Shown: positions 40,335 to 50,286 of the stretch, one piece after another
How positions within the stretch are numbered: position 1 is the stretch's first letter
Layout of the letters: each line of letters opens with the position of its first letter
From: an uncultured Methylophilaceae bacterium
GTDB taxonomy: Bacteria; Pseudomonadota; Gammaproteobacteria; Burkholderiales; Methylophilaceae
Assembly: GCA_903863255.1 (NCBI GenBank)
Contig: CAIPBJ010000114.1
Coordinates: 62,001-126,000 of the forward strand
Length of the DNA stretch: 64,000 nt
Direction: 5' to 3'
Program-made: the position numbers and the translations under genes
Notes under the pieces: model-generated
Seen by the model: only the letters and a program-made list of their open reading frames with translations
What the model was told of the DNA's origin: nothing
Database searches by the model: none

Positions 40335-40814
40335 ATGCAAATAGCGATGAACACTGTTGTCTCCATGACATACGAACTACGTGACTCTGAAGGCAACGTG
40401 CTTGAATCGAGTAACGATCCCGTTACCTACTTGCATGGCGGTTACGACAACATCTTCCCGAAGGTGGAAGAAGAACTTCATGGGAAATCCGTTGGCGATA
40501 CCGTTGAGATCACCCTTGAACCCGCAGATGCATTTGGCGACTACGATGAAGAACTGGTTCAGATCGAACCCGTTTCTGCTTTCCCGACCAAAGACATCAA
40601 AGTTGGCATGCAGTTTGAAGGGGAAGATGAAACTGGGGACGTTATTCTTTATACGATTACCGAAATCGCCGATGGTAAAGCGGTCGTAGATGGAAACCAT
40701 CCATGGGCTGGGGAGCGCGTTTTGTTCAAGGCCACGGTGACGTCGGTTCGCACGGCTGGACAGGAAGAGATCGCTCACGGTCACGTTCACGGCGCAGGCG
40801 GCCACCATCACTGA
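40335..40814 (+). CDS. slyD: FKBP-type peptidyl-prolyl isomerase SlyD
   Basis: Prolyl isomerase/chaperone with metal-binding tail. The 159-residue protein has the FKBP domain split by the insert-in-flap region (DAFGDYDEELVQ onward), the start MNTVVSMTYELRDSEG and the conserved HPWAGERVLFKATV. A His-rich C-terminus, HGHVHGAGGHHH, could bind nickel or other metals. An alternative start is M5. Confidence 0.93.
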   Translation: MQIAMNTVVSMTYELRDSEGNVLESSNDPVTYLHGGYDNIFPKVEEELHGKSVGDTVEITLEPADAFGDYDEELVQIEPVSAFPTKDIKVGMQFEGEDETGDVILYTITEIADGKAVVDGNHPWAGERVLFKATVTSVRTAGQEEIAHGHVHGAGGHHH

Positions 40815-40822
40815 TCAACAAC

Positions 40823-40856
40823 CCATCCCAGGCTATGACGGCCTGGGATGGCTTTA
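40823..40856. terminator. Terminator between slyD and the OmpA-like gene
   Basis: The 11-bp perfect stem (40823-40833 with 40841-40851, CCATCCCAGGC and complement) has a 7-nt loop followed by CTTTAAT. It ends just past slyD and just at the stop of the convergent ompA-like gene. Confidence 0.75.
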
Positions 40857-41489
40857 ATGTTGAATAAATTCTATCCTGCGGTTCTTTGCCCGCCCTTGAC
40901 GAGTGGTATTGTTGGCAATCGGATGATCGCTACCGTGGGCACTCGCGTAAACAAGATCTTTCAGACGCGGATTCTTTTCTGTTAGATAAGCGACCACAGC
41001 GTCTGCTCTTGCCTTGCTCAACGCATTATTTACCTCTTCCGTTCCGGTATTGTCGGTATAGCCAGCCACTTCGGTTTTCGAAGTAATGCATGCTGCTATT
41101 TGATCCAACTGTTGACTGCCGCTTTCGTTCAGGGTTGCACTGCCAACGTCAAAGGAAACTGCCAAATGCATGTCTCCGCTGCACACCGGAGCAGTTGCCG
41201 TCTCGCTCTTGTTCGCTGCATCCGAAGGACTCTGAGTAACGGCAGGCACAGGAACAGGAACAGAGGGCGCGGGCACAGGCAATTCCTGGGGCACAGGTGC
41301 CTGAACCACAGGTTCTGTCTGTTCTTTTATCGGAGCGGCCGCCTGAGGGGCCGCCTTTCCGCAACAACTCGATTCTGAAAGCGCGTAATATGGACCATGA
41401 TCGAAATACCAAAGCAGCCATAATATTTGAACGATGACGATGACACCGACCCAACGCCATCCATTTTGAGACTCATGCTTGGTTATCAT
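40854..41489 (-). CDS. OmpA-domain protein with N-terminal membrane anchor
   Basis: The 211-residue protein has one uncleaved-looking membrane segment (WVGVIVIVQILWLLWYF), a Cys pair (SSCCGK), a Pro/Ala/Val-rich linker of about 55 residues and a C-terminal OmpA/peptidoglycan-binding domain (DVGSATLNESG, VAGYTDNTGTEEVN, LSKARADAVVAYL, NRRIEF). It is likely anchored in the inner membrane and holds peptidoglycan. It forms a pair with the helix-hairpin-helix gene 9 bp upstream. Confidence 0.85.
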   Translation of the reverse strand: MITKHESQNGWRWVGVIVIVQILWLLWYFDHGPYYALSESSCCGKAAPQAAAPIKEQTEPVVQAPVPQELPVPAPSVPVPVPAVTQSPSDAANKSETATAPVCSGDMHLAVSFDVGSATLNESGSQQLDQIAACITSKTEVAGYTDNTGTEEVNNALSKARADAVVAYLTEKNPRLKDLVYASAHGSDHPIANNTTRQGRAKNRRIEFIQH

Positions 41490-41498
41490 ACGGAACCT

Positions 41499-42050
41499 TT
41501 AGGCTTTTGGTTTCTTTGCCGCTGCCGGCTTGGACTTGGCTTTTGCCTTTGGCTTCGCTTCCACCCCTCCGATAAGACTGTCCTGCAGCACTTTGAGTTC
41601 TTCCATCTTACCTTCCGCAGCTAGCTTTGCCTGCTGAGGCCATGTATCGGGACGAGCCAGTTTAAATCGAGGACCCGCCTTCTCTAAAATAGTAGCAAGG
41701 GTCGCTTCTGAAGCGTTAGCCAGGTCTGAAAAAGTGAGAATGCCGTCCTCTTTCAATAATCCAGCGATCTTGGGTCCTATCCCTTCAATGATTTCAAGCT
41801 TGTCTGCCTTGATAGGCTTAACCTCGGCCTTAACAACAGCAGGTTCTACCTTGACCGGCTCAACGACCTCCGCAACAGGCTGAGGGGCTGGATGAGCAGC
41901 TTGCTCTGAAACAGCAGAATGGGAATGACTTGCCGCTTCACCCGGTACCTTGGATTTTTTGCAGCATCGGGCACTCATCCACCACGAAAGTAACCAGCCG
42001 ACAAGCACACCTAGGAAGAACTGCCATATTGAACAAAGTAACCAGGCCAT
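41499..42050 (-). CDS. Membrane-anchored helix-hairpin-helix protein
   Basis: The 183-residue protein has one N-terminal membrane segment (IWQFFLGVLVGWLLSWWMS), a Cys/Lys-rich stretch (ARCCKKSK), a Pro/Val linker and an HhH domain (IEGIGPKIAGLLKEDGILTF, RPDTWPQQAKLAAEGK), then a basic Lys/Ala/Pro tail. Such HhH domains bind DNA or act as protein modules. The topology (cytoplasmic or periplasmic domain) is not certain. The function is unknown. Confidence 0.8.
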   Translation of the reverse strand: MAWLLCSIWQFFLGVLVGWLLSWWMSARCCKKSKVPGEAASHSHSAVSEQAAHPAPQPVAEVVEPVKVEPAVVKAEVKPIKADKLEIIEGIGPKIAGLLKEDGILTFSDLANASEATLATILEKAGPRFKLARPDTWPQQAKLAAEGKMEELKVLQDSLIGGVEAKPKAKAKSKPAAAKKPKA

Positions 42051-42162
42051 TTAATAACCCCATCATTAAGAGTGTAAGTAAAAAAAGGAATTTTCTTTCA
42101 GGCCAAAGTGTACATGGGGCATTCGGTTGTATCAACTACAAGATCGTTTTTAATTAACTTGC

Positions 42163-44748
42163 TTAGGTAGCCGTATCCATTTTCTTCAATTGATAGAGCA
42201 TTTCCAGAGCCTGACGCGGTGTCAACTCATCCGGATTTAGCCTTTCCATGGCATCCAGTAAAGCATGACGGGCCGGTTCAGGAACGATGCTTTCAGAATG
42301 GGCAAACATATCAACCTGGGGGGTATGGGTGAGATTCTGATTCTCAAGTTGATTCAATTTTCTTTTGGCAGAGGCTATCACTGCTTTTGGAATGCCAGCC
42401 AACTGGGCTACCTGAATTCCATAACTCTGATTGGCCGGCCCTTCCTGCACTCGATGAAGAAAAACGATGCCGTGTCCATGTTCGACAGCATCCAGATGCA
42501 CATTTGCAGCCTGCTTGAAATCATCTACCAGGCGAGTCAATTCAAAATAGTGGGTTGCAAAAAGCGTGTAGCTCCCGTTTTTTTCCAGAATGTGCTTTGC
42601 CACAGCCCAGGCCAATGCCAAACCATCGAACGTCGAGGTTCCCCGTCCTATCTCGTCAAGCAGAACCAGACTTCGACTTGTCGCATGATGAAGGATATTC
42701 GCGGTTTCGGTCATCTCAACCATAAAGGTGGACCGGCCTCCGGCCAGGTCGTCGGAAGCCCCTATCCGTGTAAAAATGCGGTCAATTTCACCCATCTTCA
42801 CTTCCTCGGCAGGAACGAAAGATCCGCAATGCGCCATGGCGACGATCAGTGCCGTCTGGCGCATGTAGGTCGATTTACCGCCCATATTGGGGCCTGTGAT
42901 CAACAGAAGTTGCCGATAAGGGTTAAGCAGCAAATCGTTAGCGATAAAGGGTTGCGCAATCTGTTCTACGACAGGATGACGTCCGCCAGCAATCGAAATG
43001 CCTGCATCCTGAACAAAAACCGGTTCGGTATAGTTGAGGGTTTCAGCTCGTTCGGCAAAGGCCGCCAACACATCAATCTCGGCAATTGCCCTTGCAACGA
43101 ATTGCAACTGGGATATAAAAGGCATGAGGTGTTCAAGCACCTGATCATACAATGCCTTTTCCCTTGCCAAGGCGCGTTCATTGGCTGAAAGCACTTTATC
43201 TTCAAAGGCTTTCAACTCGGGAGTGATGAATCGCTCGACGTTCTTCAGTGTCTGCCTTCTTCTGTATTCAGCAGGGGCATGCTCAGCCTGCGAGCGACTC
43301 ATTTCAATATAGAAGCCATGCACACTGTTATATTCGACTTTCAAATTGCTTATTCCAGACCGTTGACGCTCCTCTGTCTCGAACTTGATAAGAAAATCAC
43401 CGTGATTGTTCTGTATGTCTCGCAGTTCATCCAATTCGCTATCAAAACCTGAGGCGATCACCCCCCCTTCCCTGATCACACTTGAAGGATCATCCTTGAT
43501 GGCCGATTTCAAGAGGCTCAAAACCGCTTCGGGCGCGTGAATATCCTTTCTCAGCTTATCTAGAAGCTCGGAATGCATGCCCTCAAGGGATGACTGGACG
43601 GAAGGGAGCATGGCCAGGCTGTCTCGCAACCCGGACAGATCCCTTGGACGAGCCGATTTAAGTGCAACCCTCGCCGTGATCCGCTCAATATCCCCCATCT
43701 GACGAAGCTGGCTCTGAAGCGATTTGAAAGCAGAATTTGAAATCAGGTTCGCAACGGCCAGGTGCCGCTCCTTTATCGCCTGATGGTCTCGCAAGGGATG
43801 ATGGAGCCAGAAACGCAACAATCTTGCTCCCATGGAAGTCTGGGTAGTGTTCATCAACGAATATAACGTCGGCGAACTGTCTCCGCGCAAAGTCAGGTCG
43901 ATTTCCAGGTTCCTGCGGGTGCTGGCATCGATCTGAATAAACTGGTTTGTATGTTCAACCCGTATCGAGTTGATGTGTGGGAGCGTGCTCCTCTGGGTAT
44001 GCTTAAGATAATCCAGTAAGGCACCCGCAGCCGAAACAGCTGCAGTTAGGTCTGCGCATCCAAAACCGCTAAGATCAAACGTATTGAACTGTTGAGTAAG
44101 AATCTGGAACGCCGTGTCGATATCGAATTGCCAGGAAGCCAATCTTTTTTTTGCACACTTAATCTGTTCGAGAGCCTCGAGAGCACAATCTTCAGGGAAA
44201 AGAACCTCTGCAGGACCGATACGCTCAAGTTCCTGATGGAGCAGCCCAGGTGCAATCTCCGTCAGGATAAATTGACCCGAGGCTAAATTTATTCTTGCCA
44301 GACCAACCAATCCGTCACCCTGAAATACGGAAAGGAGGAGATTATCCTTCGTGTCATCCAGCAAAGCCGTATCTGTGAGCGTACCCGGAGTCAGAATCCT
44401 TGTTACGGCTCGTTCAACCGGTCCCTTGCTCTTTGCAGGGTCCCCTACTTGCTCGCATATGACAACGGCCTCACCCTGCCTAGTCAGTTTTGCGAGGTAT
44501 TGCTCTGCTGCATGGTATGGCACACCCGCCATTTTTATCGGTTCACCGTTGGACGAACCGCGCTTGGTCAGCGTGATCCCAAGCAGCCTCGATGCCTTTT
44601 CGGCATCATCAAAGAACAGCTCATAAAAATCCCCCATACGGTAAAACAAAAGCATATCGGGATATTGAGCCTTTAATCCCAGATACTGACGCATCATGGG
44701 AGTATGATTCTCGGGAATTGGCGGTTCTGACTGTTCGATTGGATCCAT
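42163..44748 (-). CDS. mutS: DNA mismatch repair protein MutS
   Basis: Recognises mispairs and recruits MutL. The 861-residue protein has the mismatch-reading F-x-E (F41, E43 in RMGDFYELF), the connector, lever and clamp domains, Walker [14 protein letters not shown], and [12 protein letters not shown]. The length is normal. It is alone on its strand with galU behind; the 140 bp upstream includes a small GGGGC/GCCCC hairpin at 44770-44787. Confidence 0.98.
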   Translation of the reverse strand: MDPIEQSEPPIPENHTPMMRQYLGLKAQYPDMLLFYRMGDFYELFFDDAEKASRLLGITLTKRGSSNGEPIKMAGVPYHAAEQYLAKLTRQGEAVVICEQVGDPAKSKGPVERAVTRILTPGTLTDTALLDDTKDNLLLSVFQGDGLVGLARINLASGQFILTEIAPGLLHQELERIGPAEVLFPEDCALEALEQIKCAKKRLASWQFDIDTAFQILTQQFNTFDLSGFGCADLTAAVSAAGALLDYLKHTQRSTLPHINSIRVEHTNQFIQIDASTRRNLEIDLTLRGDSSPTLYSLMNTTQTSMGARLLRFWLHHPLRDHQAIKERHLAVANLISNSAFKSLQSQLRQMGDIERITARVALKSARPRDLSGLRDSLAMLPSVQSSLEGMHSELLDKLRKDIHAPEAVLSLLKSAIKDDPSSVIREGGVIASGFDSELDELRDIQNNHGDFLIKFETEERQRSGISNLKVEYNSVHGFYIEMSRSQAEHAPAEYRRRQTLKNVERFITPELKAFEDKVLSANERALAREKALYDQVLEHLMPFISQLQFVARAIAEIDVLAAFAERAETLNYTEPVFVQDAGISIAGGRHPVVEQIAQPFIANDLLLNPYRQLLLITGPNMGGKSTYMRQTALIVAMAHCGSFVPAEEVKMGEIDRIFTRIGASDDLAGGRSTFMVEMTETANILHHATSRSLVLLDEIGRGTSTFDGLALAWAVAKHILEKNGSYTLFATHYFELTRLVDDFKQAANVHLDAVEHGHGIVFLHRVQEGPANQSYGIQVAQLAGIPKAVIASAKRKLNQLENQNLTHTPQVDMFAHSESIVPEPARHALLDAMERLNPDELTPRQALEMLYQLKKMDTAT

Positions 44749-44833
44749 ACGGACTATTTTAACAGAATCGGGGCCACTGCTAGCCCCTTAGCAAGCTCGG
44801 GATCGAGTTGAGGGGGTTAGAGGGTAGGTGGAT

Positions 44834-44873
44834 TTTAAAACAAACTTGGCAAGCCGCGACCTATCGGCTTGCC
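44834..44873 (-). terminator. Rho-independent terminator after galU
   Basis: The 9-bp stem GGCAAGCCG/CGGCTTGCC (44848-44856, 44865-44873) with an 8-nt loop is followed on the minus strand by AAGTTTGTTTTAAAA. It lies 15 bp beyond the galU stop. Confidence 0.8.
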
Positions 44874-44888
44874 ATACTGGAGACCAGA

Positions 44889-45770
44889 CTAGTCTTTCTT
44901 GTTTGCAACGATGGACTGCAAGAGTTCCCAAAGATCCTTGCCGCATTCAGGGTGCCTCAAACCTAGACGGACGGTGGCTTCCAGATACCCTGATTTTGAT
45001 CCGCAATCGTAACGAATACCATCGAAACGATAAGCGAGAACCTGCTCTTCATTGAGCAGAGCGGAGATGCCATCCGTTAATTGAAGCTCCCCACCTGCCC
45101 CGGTCTTGATATTTTCCAGGTGATGAAAAATCCTGGGTGTGAGAATGTACCGTCCAACGACGCCCAGCGTAGACGGGGCATCTTCTGGCTTTGGTTTCTC
45201 AACGATAGCCGACACTTGTTCGATGTTCTTGCTGACCGGACGTGTAGCCACGATACCATAACTCTTCGTCTGGTCACGAGGCACGTCCTGGACACCCAAT
45301 AAGGAACAGCGGTAATAATCGTATGCATCGACCATTTGTTTCATGATCGGGACATCGCCATCAAGCAGGTCATCTGCAAGAAGGACGGCAAACGCGTCAT
45401 CATTCACAACGGGCTTCGCAAGTTTTACGGCGTGGCCAAGACCTAAAGCCTGAGTCTGGCGAATATGGATGCAGTTCACATTCTTAGGGATGATGTTCTG
45501 AACGATCTTCAGCAATTCTTTCTTGCCGTTTCGCTCGAGTTCATTTTCAAGTTCATAGGCCATGTCGAAATGGTCCGAGATGGAACGTTTGTTTCGACCC
45601 GTGATGAAAATCAGATCGGTTATACCTGCTGCAATCGCTTCTTCCACCGCGTATTGAATCAGAGGCTTGTCAACGATAGGCAACATCTCTTTTGGGTTGG
45701 CTTTTGTTGCTGGTAGAAACCTTGTACCTAAACCTGCGACAGGGAACACCGCTTTAGTAATTTTTTTCAT
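44889..45770 (-). CDS. galU: UTP-glucose-1-phosphate uridylyltransferase
   Basis: Makes UDP-glucose from glucose 1-phosphate and UTP, supplying galE and the glycosyltransferases upstream. The 293-residue protein has [19 protein letters not shown] and [11 protein letters not shown]. It ends the minus-strand polysaccharide run; 160 bp separate it from the previous gene, so it may have its own promoter. Confidence 0.97.
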   Translation of the reverse strand: MKKITKAVFPVAGLGTRFLPATKANPKEMLPIVDKPLIQYAVEEAIAAGITDLIFITGRNKRSISDHFDMAYELENELERNGKKELLKIVQNIIPKNVNCIHIRQTQALGLGHAVKLAKPVVNDDAFAVLLADDLLDGDVPIMKQMVDAYDYYRCSLLGVQDVPRDQTKSYGIVATRPVSKNIEQVSAIVEKPKPEDAPSTLGVVGRYILTPRIFHHLENIKTGAGGELQLTDGISALLNEEQVLAYRFDGIRYDCGSKSGYLEATVRLGLRHPECGKDLWELLQSIVANKKD

Positions 45771-45885
45771 GTTATATACCTGAATTAGTTCATTTATAGA
45801 TGGTGAAAATTGTCGAACCTGATTTCAGCAATCCGTTCTGTTTTATTATCCTTAAAGTATATCAATACTTTTTATGCCGAAATAT

Positions 45886-45915
45886 GACAAGTTTCATATT
45901 TATCTCGAAACTGTC
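45886..45915 (-). terminator. Weak hairpin downstream of the TIGR03790 gene
   Basis: The arms GACAGTTTC and GAAACTTGTC (minus strand) pair with one bulged base around an 11-nt loop, 15 nt past the stop. The following ATATTTCGG is only partly T-rich. A second dyad AAAGTAT-ATCA-ATACTTT lies at 45854-45871. Either could be a terminator or part of the galU promoter region. Confidence 0.35.
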
Positions 45916-45930
45916 ATTATTTGTTACTTT

Positions 45931-46986
45931 TTAACGAAAACCCCTTGGCTGGTAAGGAGCGGCCAAAGGCTCTCCGACAAACAGCCCTTGCGCCGGCCAT
46001 GCGACGCTCTTCCAGTAAGCCTCGATAGCCGTCTCCCCAGAAAGATAATGTGTCAGGAGAACGAGTGGATTGGGAAACTTCTGCCAGTAGTTGCAAGGTT
46101 CCGTTACGGTTCCATAACTGGCAGTCGCACCGGCATCCAGCCATTTTAGAACGGTCATTTGTCCTGTTCCCATCAGATCGCCGCCGGCAGAGGTCAGGTG
46201 ATCTGCCAGGGCACCTGGCAGGAACGTCAGCGTATCCAGATTGGGGACATTGACTGTCCCGGTCAGGTAGAACATGATGTCATGCTTATCGGCGATACTG
46301 TCAGCCTCAACCGGGATGAGATCAATCATTTTGGAAGGGATCTTCTTCTCAACCTTTGGATAGAACGCTTCTCTCGGAGCACTTCTTGTCTTATCTGATG
46401 TTTTTACAAAGTAAGCACTTGCTTCGTTCAGCTTGAACGAACTTAGAACACCCCGATCGATGAGCGCCTTTGCCTTATCGACGGATTCGATTGGCAACAG
46501 CATGGAAAGGCGCATTCCATAATCCTTTAACGGACGATTGGACGGACTATCGAAATAGGGGCTTTGCTTACCGACGCCACACAAATTGGAACACTGATCC
46601 GGATCAAAGCCCATCGTCATAGCCGAAGTGATGGAATTGCATTCCACTGCGTACGGTGTGGTCCAGACCATGACGATGACTTGAATTTTAGAGTCCAGTG
46701 AATTGATCACCTGCTCTTTCATCTTAGTGAAAACAGGAAGGCTCAGCTTAGGCTCGCCTTTAGGCAAAGTCACATTGACTAAATTTTCCGGAGGGATATT
46801 TCTTGCGCGGATATAGTAATTGCCAACCTCTACGCTCTGCGGATCGGACTGGTTGACAACGACAGCGACGTTTTCTGGTCCAATCAGGCTGTTTGCCTCG
46901 GCAATCCTCAATGAAGAGGATGCTATCAGTAAGACGACGATTAAGTTCCTGAACAGGATATCCAACCGAATGATGTCAGATAACAC
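45931..46986 (-). CDS. TIGR03790-family exported protein (exosortase-associated)
   Basis: The protein matches the family defined by TIGR03790, of unknown function and described as occurring in genomes with exosortases. Features: a hydrophobic segment (FRNLIVVLLIASSS) then NSLIGPENVAVVVNQSDPQS, YYIRARNIPPENLVNV, a TTPYAVECNSITSAMTMGFD segment and GALADHLTSAGG near the end. No start has a ribosome-binding site; I chose the GTG at 46986, 8 nt beyond the galE stop. ATGs at 47022 and 47028 lie inside galE, and a TTG at 46965 is also possible. Confidence 0.75.
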   Translation of the reverse strand: MLSDIIRLDILFRNLIVVLLIASSSLRIAEANSLIGPENVAVVVNQSDPQSVEVGNYYIRARNIPPENLVNVTLPKGEPKLSLPVFTKMKEQVINSLDSKIQVIVMVWTTPYAVECNSITSAMTMGFDPDQCSNLCGVGKQSPYFDSPSNRPLKDYGMRLSMLLPIESVDKAKALIDRGVLSSFKLNEASAYFVKTSDKTRSAPREAFYPKVEKKIPSKMIDLIPVEADSIADKHDIMFYLTGTVNVPNLDTLTFLPGALADHLTSAGGDLMGTGQMTVLKWLDAGATASYGTVTEPCNYWQKFPNPLVLLTHYLSGETAIEAYWKSVAWPAQGLFVGEPLAAPYQPRGFR

Positions 46987-46994
46987 GAATTGAA

Positions 46995-47972
46995 CTATCC
47001 ATTCGCGACTTTCAATTCCCATGACCATGCGTGCTGAATGATGTTTGCAAGATCGGTATAAACGGGCTTCCAACCCAATTCCTGAGCAGCAAGCCTGGCA
47101 TCAGCCACCAGGCGCGCAGGATCACCGTCCCTTCTAGCGCCTTCAATCACGTTCACGGATTTTCCCGTTACGCGCTCAGCGGTCTCGATAACTTGTTGCA
47201 CCGAAAACCCTGCACCATTTCCCAAGTTGTACCTGCGACTGATACCCGACTTGATCAGGTTAGAAAGAGCCAGCAAATGAGCCGAGCACAAATCGACGAT
47301 ATGGATATAGTCACGAATACAGGTCCCATCAGGCGTATCGTAATCGCGTCCAAAAACACAGATATTTTCGCGTCTGCCGGAGATAGCTTGTAAAACCAGG
47401 GGGATCAAATGGGTCTCCGGCTCATGACGCTCGCCTAACAAGCCGGACGGATCGGCTCCGGCAGCATTAAAATAACGCAGGCAAACCGATTTCAAACCAT
47501 AAGCCCGTTCATAATCAGACAGAACCTGCTCGACCATCCATTTAGATCGCCCATAGGGATTTACTGGGTTTTTGGGATGCGATTCATCAATCGGCACGTA
47601 CTCGGGCTCACCGAATACTGCAGCGGTCGATGAGAATATAAAATGGTTGATTCCATGCTTAACCATTGCATTCATTAGATTCAGCGTGTTCGTGAAGTTA
47701 TTCTGATAATACTTGTCTGGCGACCTGACCGATTCACCTACCTGGATATAGGACGCAAAATGCATCACGGCATCAGGCTGATGCTGGCGAATGACGGCAT
47801 CGATTGCCCTTTCGTCAGCCAAATCACCTAATACGAACTCACCGCCGAGAACAGCATCCCTGAATCCAGAAGAAAGGTTATCGAAGGTGACAACCTGATT
47901 TCCCGAATCCAACAGCATTTTCACCATATGGGAACCAATGTATCCTGCTCCCCCAACCACTAACACTTTCAT
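46995..47972 (-). CDS. galE: UDP-glucose 4-epimerase
   Basis: Interconverts UDP-glucose and UDP-galactose (or related sugars) for polysaccharide synthesis. The 325-residue SDR protein has GGAGYIGSHM near the N-terminus, and the catalytic YGRSK (Y-x3-K) with an upstream Ser in FSSTAAVFG. The ATG at 47972 is preferred to one two codons upstream. It is in line with galU and the glycosyltransferases. Confidence 0.94.
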   Translation of the reverse strand: MKVLVVGGAGYIGSHMVKMLLDSGNQVVTFDNLSSGFRDAVLGGEFVLGDLADERAIDAVIRQHQPDAVMHFASYIQVGESVRSPDKYYQNNFTNTLNLMNAMVKHGINHFIFSSTAAVFGEPEYVPIDESHPKNPVNPYGRSKWMVEQVLSDYERAYGLKSVCLRYFNAAGADPSGLLGERHEPETHLIPLVLQAISGRRENICVFGRDYDTPDGTCIRDYIHIVDLCSAHLLALSNLIKSGISRRYNLGNGAGFSVQQVIETAERVTGKSVNVIEGARRDGDPARLVADARLAAQELGWKPVYTDLANIIQHAWSWELKVANG

Positions 47973-47992
47973 AACCATTCTTGATATCCCAA

Positions 47993-49096
47993 CTAGTTGC
48001 TCTCGATAAGATAAGACATTGAGTTCCAGTGAAACACTTTTTTCAGATCCGGATTGATCTTTTCGAGTTTCAAGGTCCGGTTATTTTCTTCAAGGTTCTT
48101 CTTAAGCATCATGACCATTCCAAAGAAACCCGGACTTAAATATTCTGCTTCATAAAGATCCAGAATGATATCGACGCCTTCTTTGCTCGCCTGTCTGAAA
48201 GTAGCACGAATATCGGAACTGATCGGATCCATGAATACACCCTTGGCAATGAGCTTGTATCCGGATTCGCATTTCTCCAACTGAAGCGATTCAGAGATTG
48301 CCGATTTTTCCTTTAATTTTTTTCGATTCATTGCGAGCCACAGAGCATGAGGGGCTATTTTTGATACTAAAAACCTTAGGAAGAACTTGCCATCGTTCCA
48401 ATAACGCTTCCATAAATGCGGCTCCTCCTTGATCCTCCATGCCCATTCCATTCCCATCTTCTGGAACCATTCGGGGGCGCGCTTAAGCCGATTGGCCTGG
48501 AAGTTGATGACCGCCCCTAGATGGCTGACGAGAGGCAATTTGATTCTTGACTGATTTTTTACAATCCATGCCTGTCCCTTTTTCGCCCCAAGCGCAACCA
48601 CAAGAAAATCGGCACCGCTTGCATTGATATTATCGATGATTTCCTGGGAACTCATATCCTCCAGCGAACCAAACCCTGGTGAAAAGTAACCCACACAATT
48701 CAAACCTCCTCCAGAGGCATTGATGAGTTTACTTGCCTGCTCCGCCACGCCGTCCGGTCCCCCGAAGAAATAGACCGTCATCTTTCTCCGCCATTCTGTC
48801 CTGAAAGCCTCGAACATCGAAGACCCAGCCACCCTTTCAGGAACCGGGATACCCAGCATCTTGGCCATCCAAACGATTGGCATCCCGTCGGCTATAACGA
48901 TGTCGCTATGAATGACGGAATTGCGGAAGTCATCGTCATCTTGAGCAAACGCAAGAAAATTCAGGTTCGGTGTAGAAAGAAAGCAGGAAATCTGCTTGAA
49001 TTTTGCATCCCGAAGCAGCGACCTGGTTTTGGACATATCGACGGCATCAAAAGGTAAGCCGCAGATACAATATACATCTCGTTCAAAATCATCCAT
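47993..49096 (-). CDS. WecG/TagA/CpsF glycosyltransferase fused to a STAS-like domain
   Basis: Residues about 1-255 match the GT26 family (STPNLNFLAFAQ, IVIADGMPIVWMAKMLG with catalytic-type Asp, VYFFGGPDGVAEQ, RAPEWFQKMGMEW), which adds a sugar to a lipid-linked precursor. The usual GxPKQE motif reads GAKKGQAW. Residues about 270-366 look like a STAS domain (VDIILDLYEAEYLSPGFFGM, with a Ser in the phospho-Ser position, NRTLKLEKINPDLKKVF). The start ATG at 49096 follows the GT2 stop by 8 nt; an ATG at 49129 would overlap it. Confidence 0.85.
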   Translation of the reverse strand: MDDFERDVYCICGLPFDAVDMSKTRSLLRDAKFKQISCFLSTPNLNFLAFAQDDDDFRNSVIHSDIVIADGMPIVWMAKMLGIPVPERVAGSSMFEAFRTEWRRKMTVYFFGGPDGVAEQASKLINASGGGLNCVGYFSPGFGSLEDMSSQEIIDNINASGADFLVVALGAKKGQAWIVKNQSRIKLPLVSHLGAVINFQANRLKRAPEWFQKMGMEWAWRIKEEPHLWKRYWNDGKFFLRFLVSKIAPHALWLAMNRKKLKEKSAISESLQLEKCESGYKLIAKGVFMDPISSDIRATFRQASKEGVDIILDLYEAEYLSPGFFGMVMMLKKNLEENNRTLKLEKINPDLKKVFHWNSMSYLIESN

Positions 49097-49104
49097 CAAG
49101 AATT

Positions 49105-50286
49105 CTAATCCCTTTCTGTTCTCACCCAAGTTTTTTGTCTCTTAAACACGAACTTAAAATAACTTGGGATTTTGGCAATGATATAGAACGGAATCAATAA
49201 AAAAGTTTTAATCGGAATAATCGACCTTCCCCATCCATACCATGCCAAAAACACGGCAAGGATTAAAAGGATGTCTTCTACCAGGACCAAAGACAATGAA
49301 AAAGAGGATAAGCCGAACATGCTTGCTACCCCGCACACTAAGGTAAGGACTGACAGCAAGAGAAGCAGAAGTGCCAAGGGGGGGACAAGCAGATCGACTG
49401 CCAAAGCGAACAAATCCTTATTTCGCTTGAGAATGGATTGGACAATCATACTCGGCGCCTCGTTGAGAATCACTCCTAAATGGCCATGTTCCCATCTTGT
49501 ACGCTGTCCAGTCAAGGCTTCTTCCGTAGAAGGGAACAAACTGGTCACTTTGGCATCGGGAAAGAACAAGGAAGGCTTGCCCAACCGGCAAAGATCCAAG
49601 CCTAACTGAAGATCTTCAACAATATTCCCATTCGCCAACTTAGCCTGGCAAATGAGCTCCCAAGGGAATGCCATCCCGGAACCCATCAGTTGGCAGGGTA
49701 AATTCAAGGAAGAATAGCCAAGTGGCCTAACGAGATTCTTTAGAAGCCAGGCAAATTCGGATATCAAGGTCTTGATGCCGGCACCCATTGGCGATTGCAT
49801 TAAATAAAGGGCCTGGACCGGCCTGCCCTCAAGGTGCGATCGCTCCGCCAACTTCCTGATTGAGCCTTTATCCACCAAGCAATCCGCATCCACGATTACC
49901 AGCACGTCCGGTGGGCACGCACTTAGATGTTTCACGCCAAAGTCCAAGGCGAACCCCTTGCCTCTATCGATCGCGTTTTCCCTCTCGATCACTTCAGCAG
50001 GAGGGAACTGCCTGACGATGCTCGCCGTAGAATCCGAACAGTTATCGGCGACCACCAATATCTGATCGCCCGGTTTAACTTCAGGTAAAAGGGATTCCAT
50101 GGTCTTTGCTATGCCTGATTCTTCATTATGCGCTGGGATTAGAATTGCAATCCGTATTTCGTCCACGGAATTATAAGGAACCTTTGTTACAGAAAAAAAC
50201 GCAAGGACAACCTGAACAAACAATACCAGAACAGGGACAAACAAAAGCAACACGATCAGGCATAAAAGATAGGCAATCAGACTCAT
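49105..50286 (-). CDS. Membrane glycosyltransferase family 2
   Basis: The 393-residue processive-type GT2 has an N-terminal membrane segment, the catalytic domain with ILIPAHNEES, DAD (133-135), ED (224-225) and QRTRW (261-265), and 3-4 C-terminal membrane segments. It likely transfers sugars onto the undecaprenyl-linked unit at the inner membrane. It overlaps the GT4 gene by 4 bp. Confidence 0.9.
   Translation of the reverse strand: MSLIAYLLCLIVLLLFVPVLVLFVQVVLAFFSVTKVPYNSVDEIRIAILIPAHNEESGIAKTMESLLPEVKPGDQILVVADNCSDSTASIVRQFPPAEVIERENAIDRGKGFALDFGVKHLSACPPDVLVIVDADCLVDKGSIRKLAERSHLEGRPVQALYLMQSPMGAGIKTLISEFAWLLKNLVRPLGYSSLNLPCQLMGSGMAFPWELICQAKLANGNIVEDLQLGLDLCRLGKPSLFFPDAKVTSLFPSTEEALTGQRTRWEHGHLGVILNEAPSMIVQSILKRNKDLFALAVDLLVPPLALLLLLLSVLTLVCGVASMFGLSSFSLSLVLVEDILLILAVFLAWYGWGRSIIPIKTFLLIPFYIIAKIPSYFKFVFKRQKTWVRTERD

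Noticed and set aside
42265-43188. Plus-strand open frame of 307 codons
   Set aside because: It lies wholly inside mutS on the other strand and has no recognisable features.
44770-44787. GGGGC/GCCCC hairpin upstream of mutS as a terminator
   Set aside because: The stem is only 5 bp and no T run follows on either strand.
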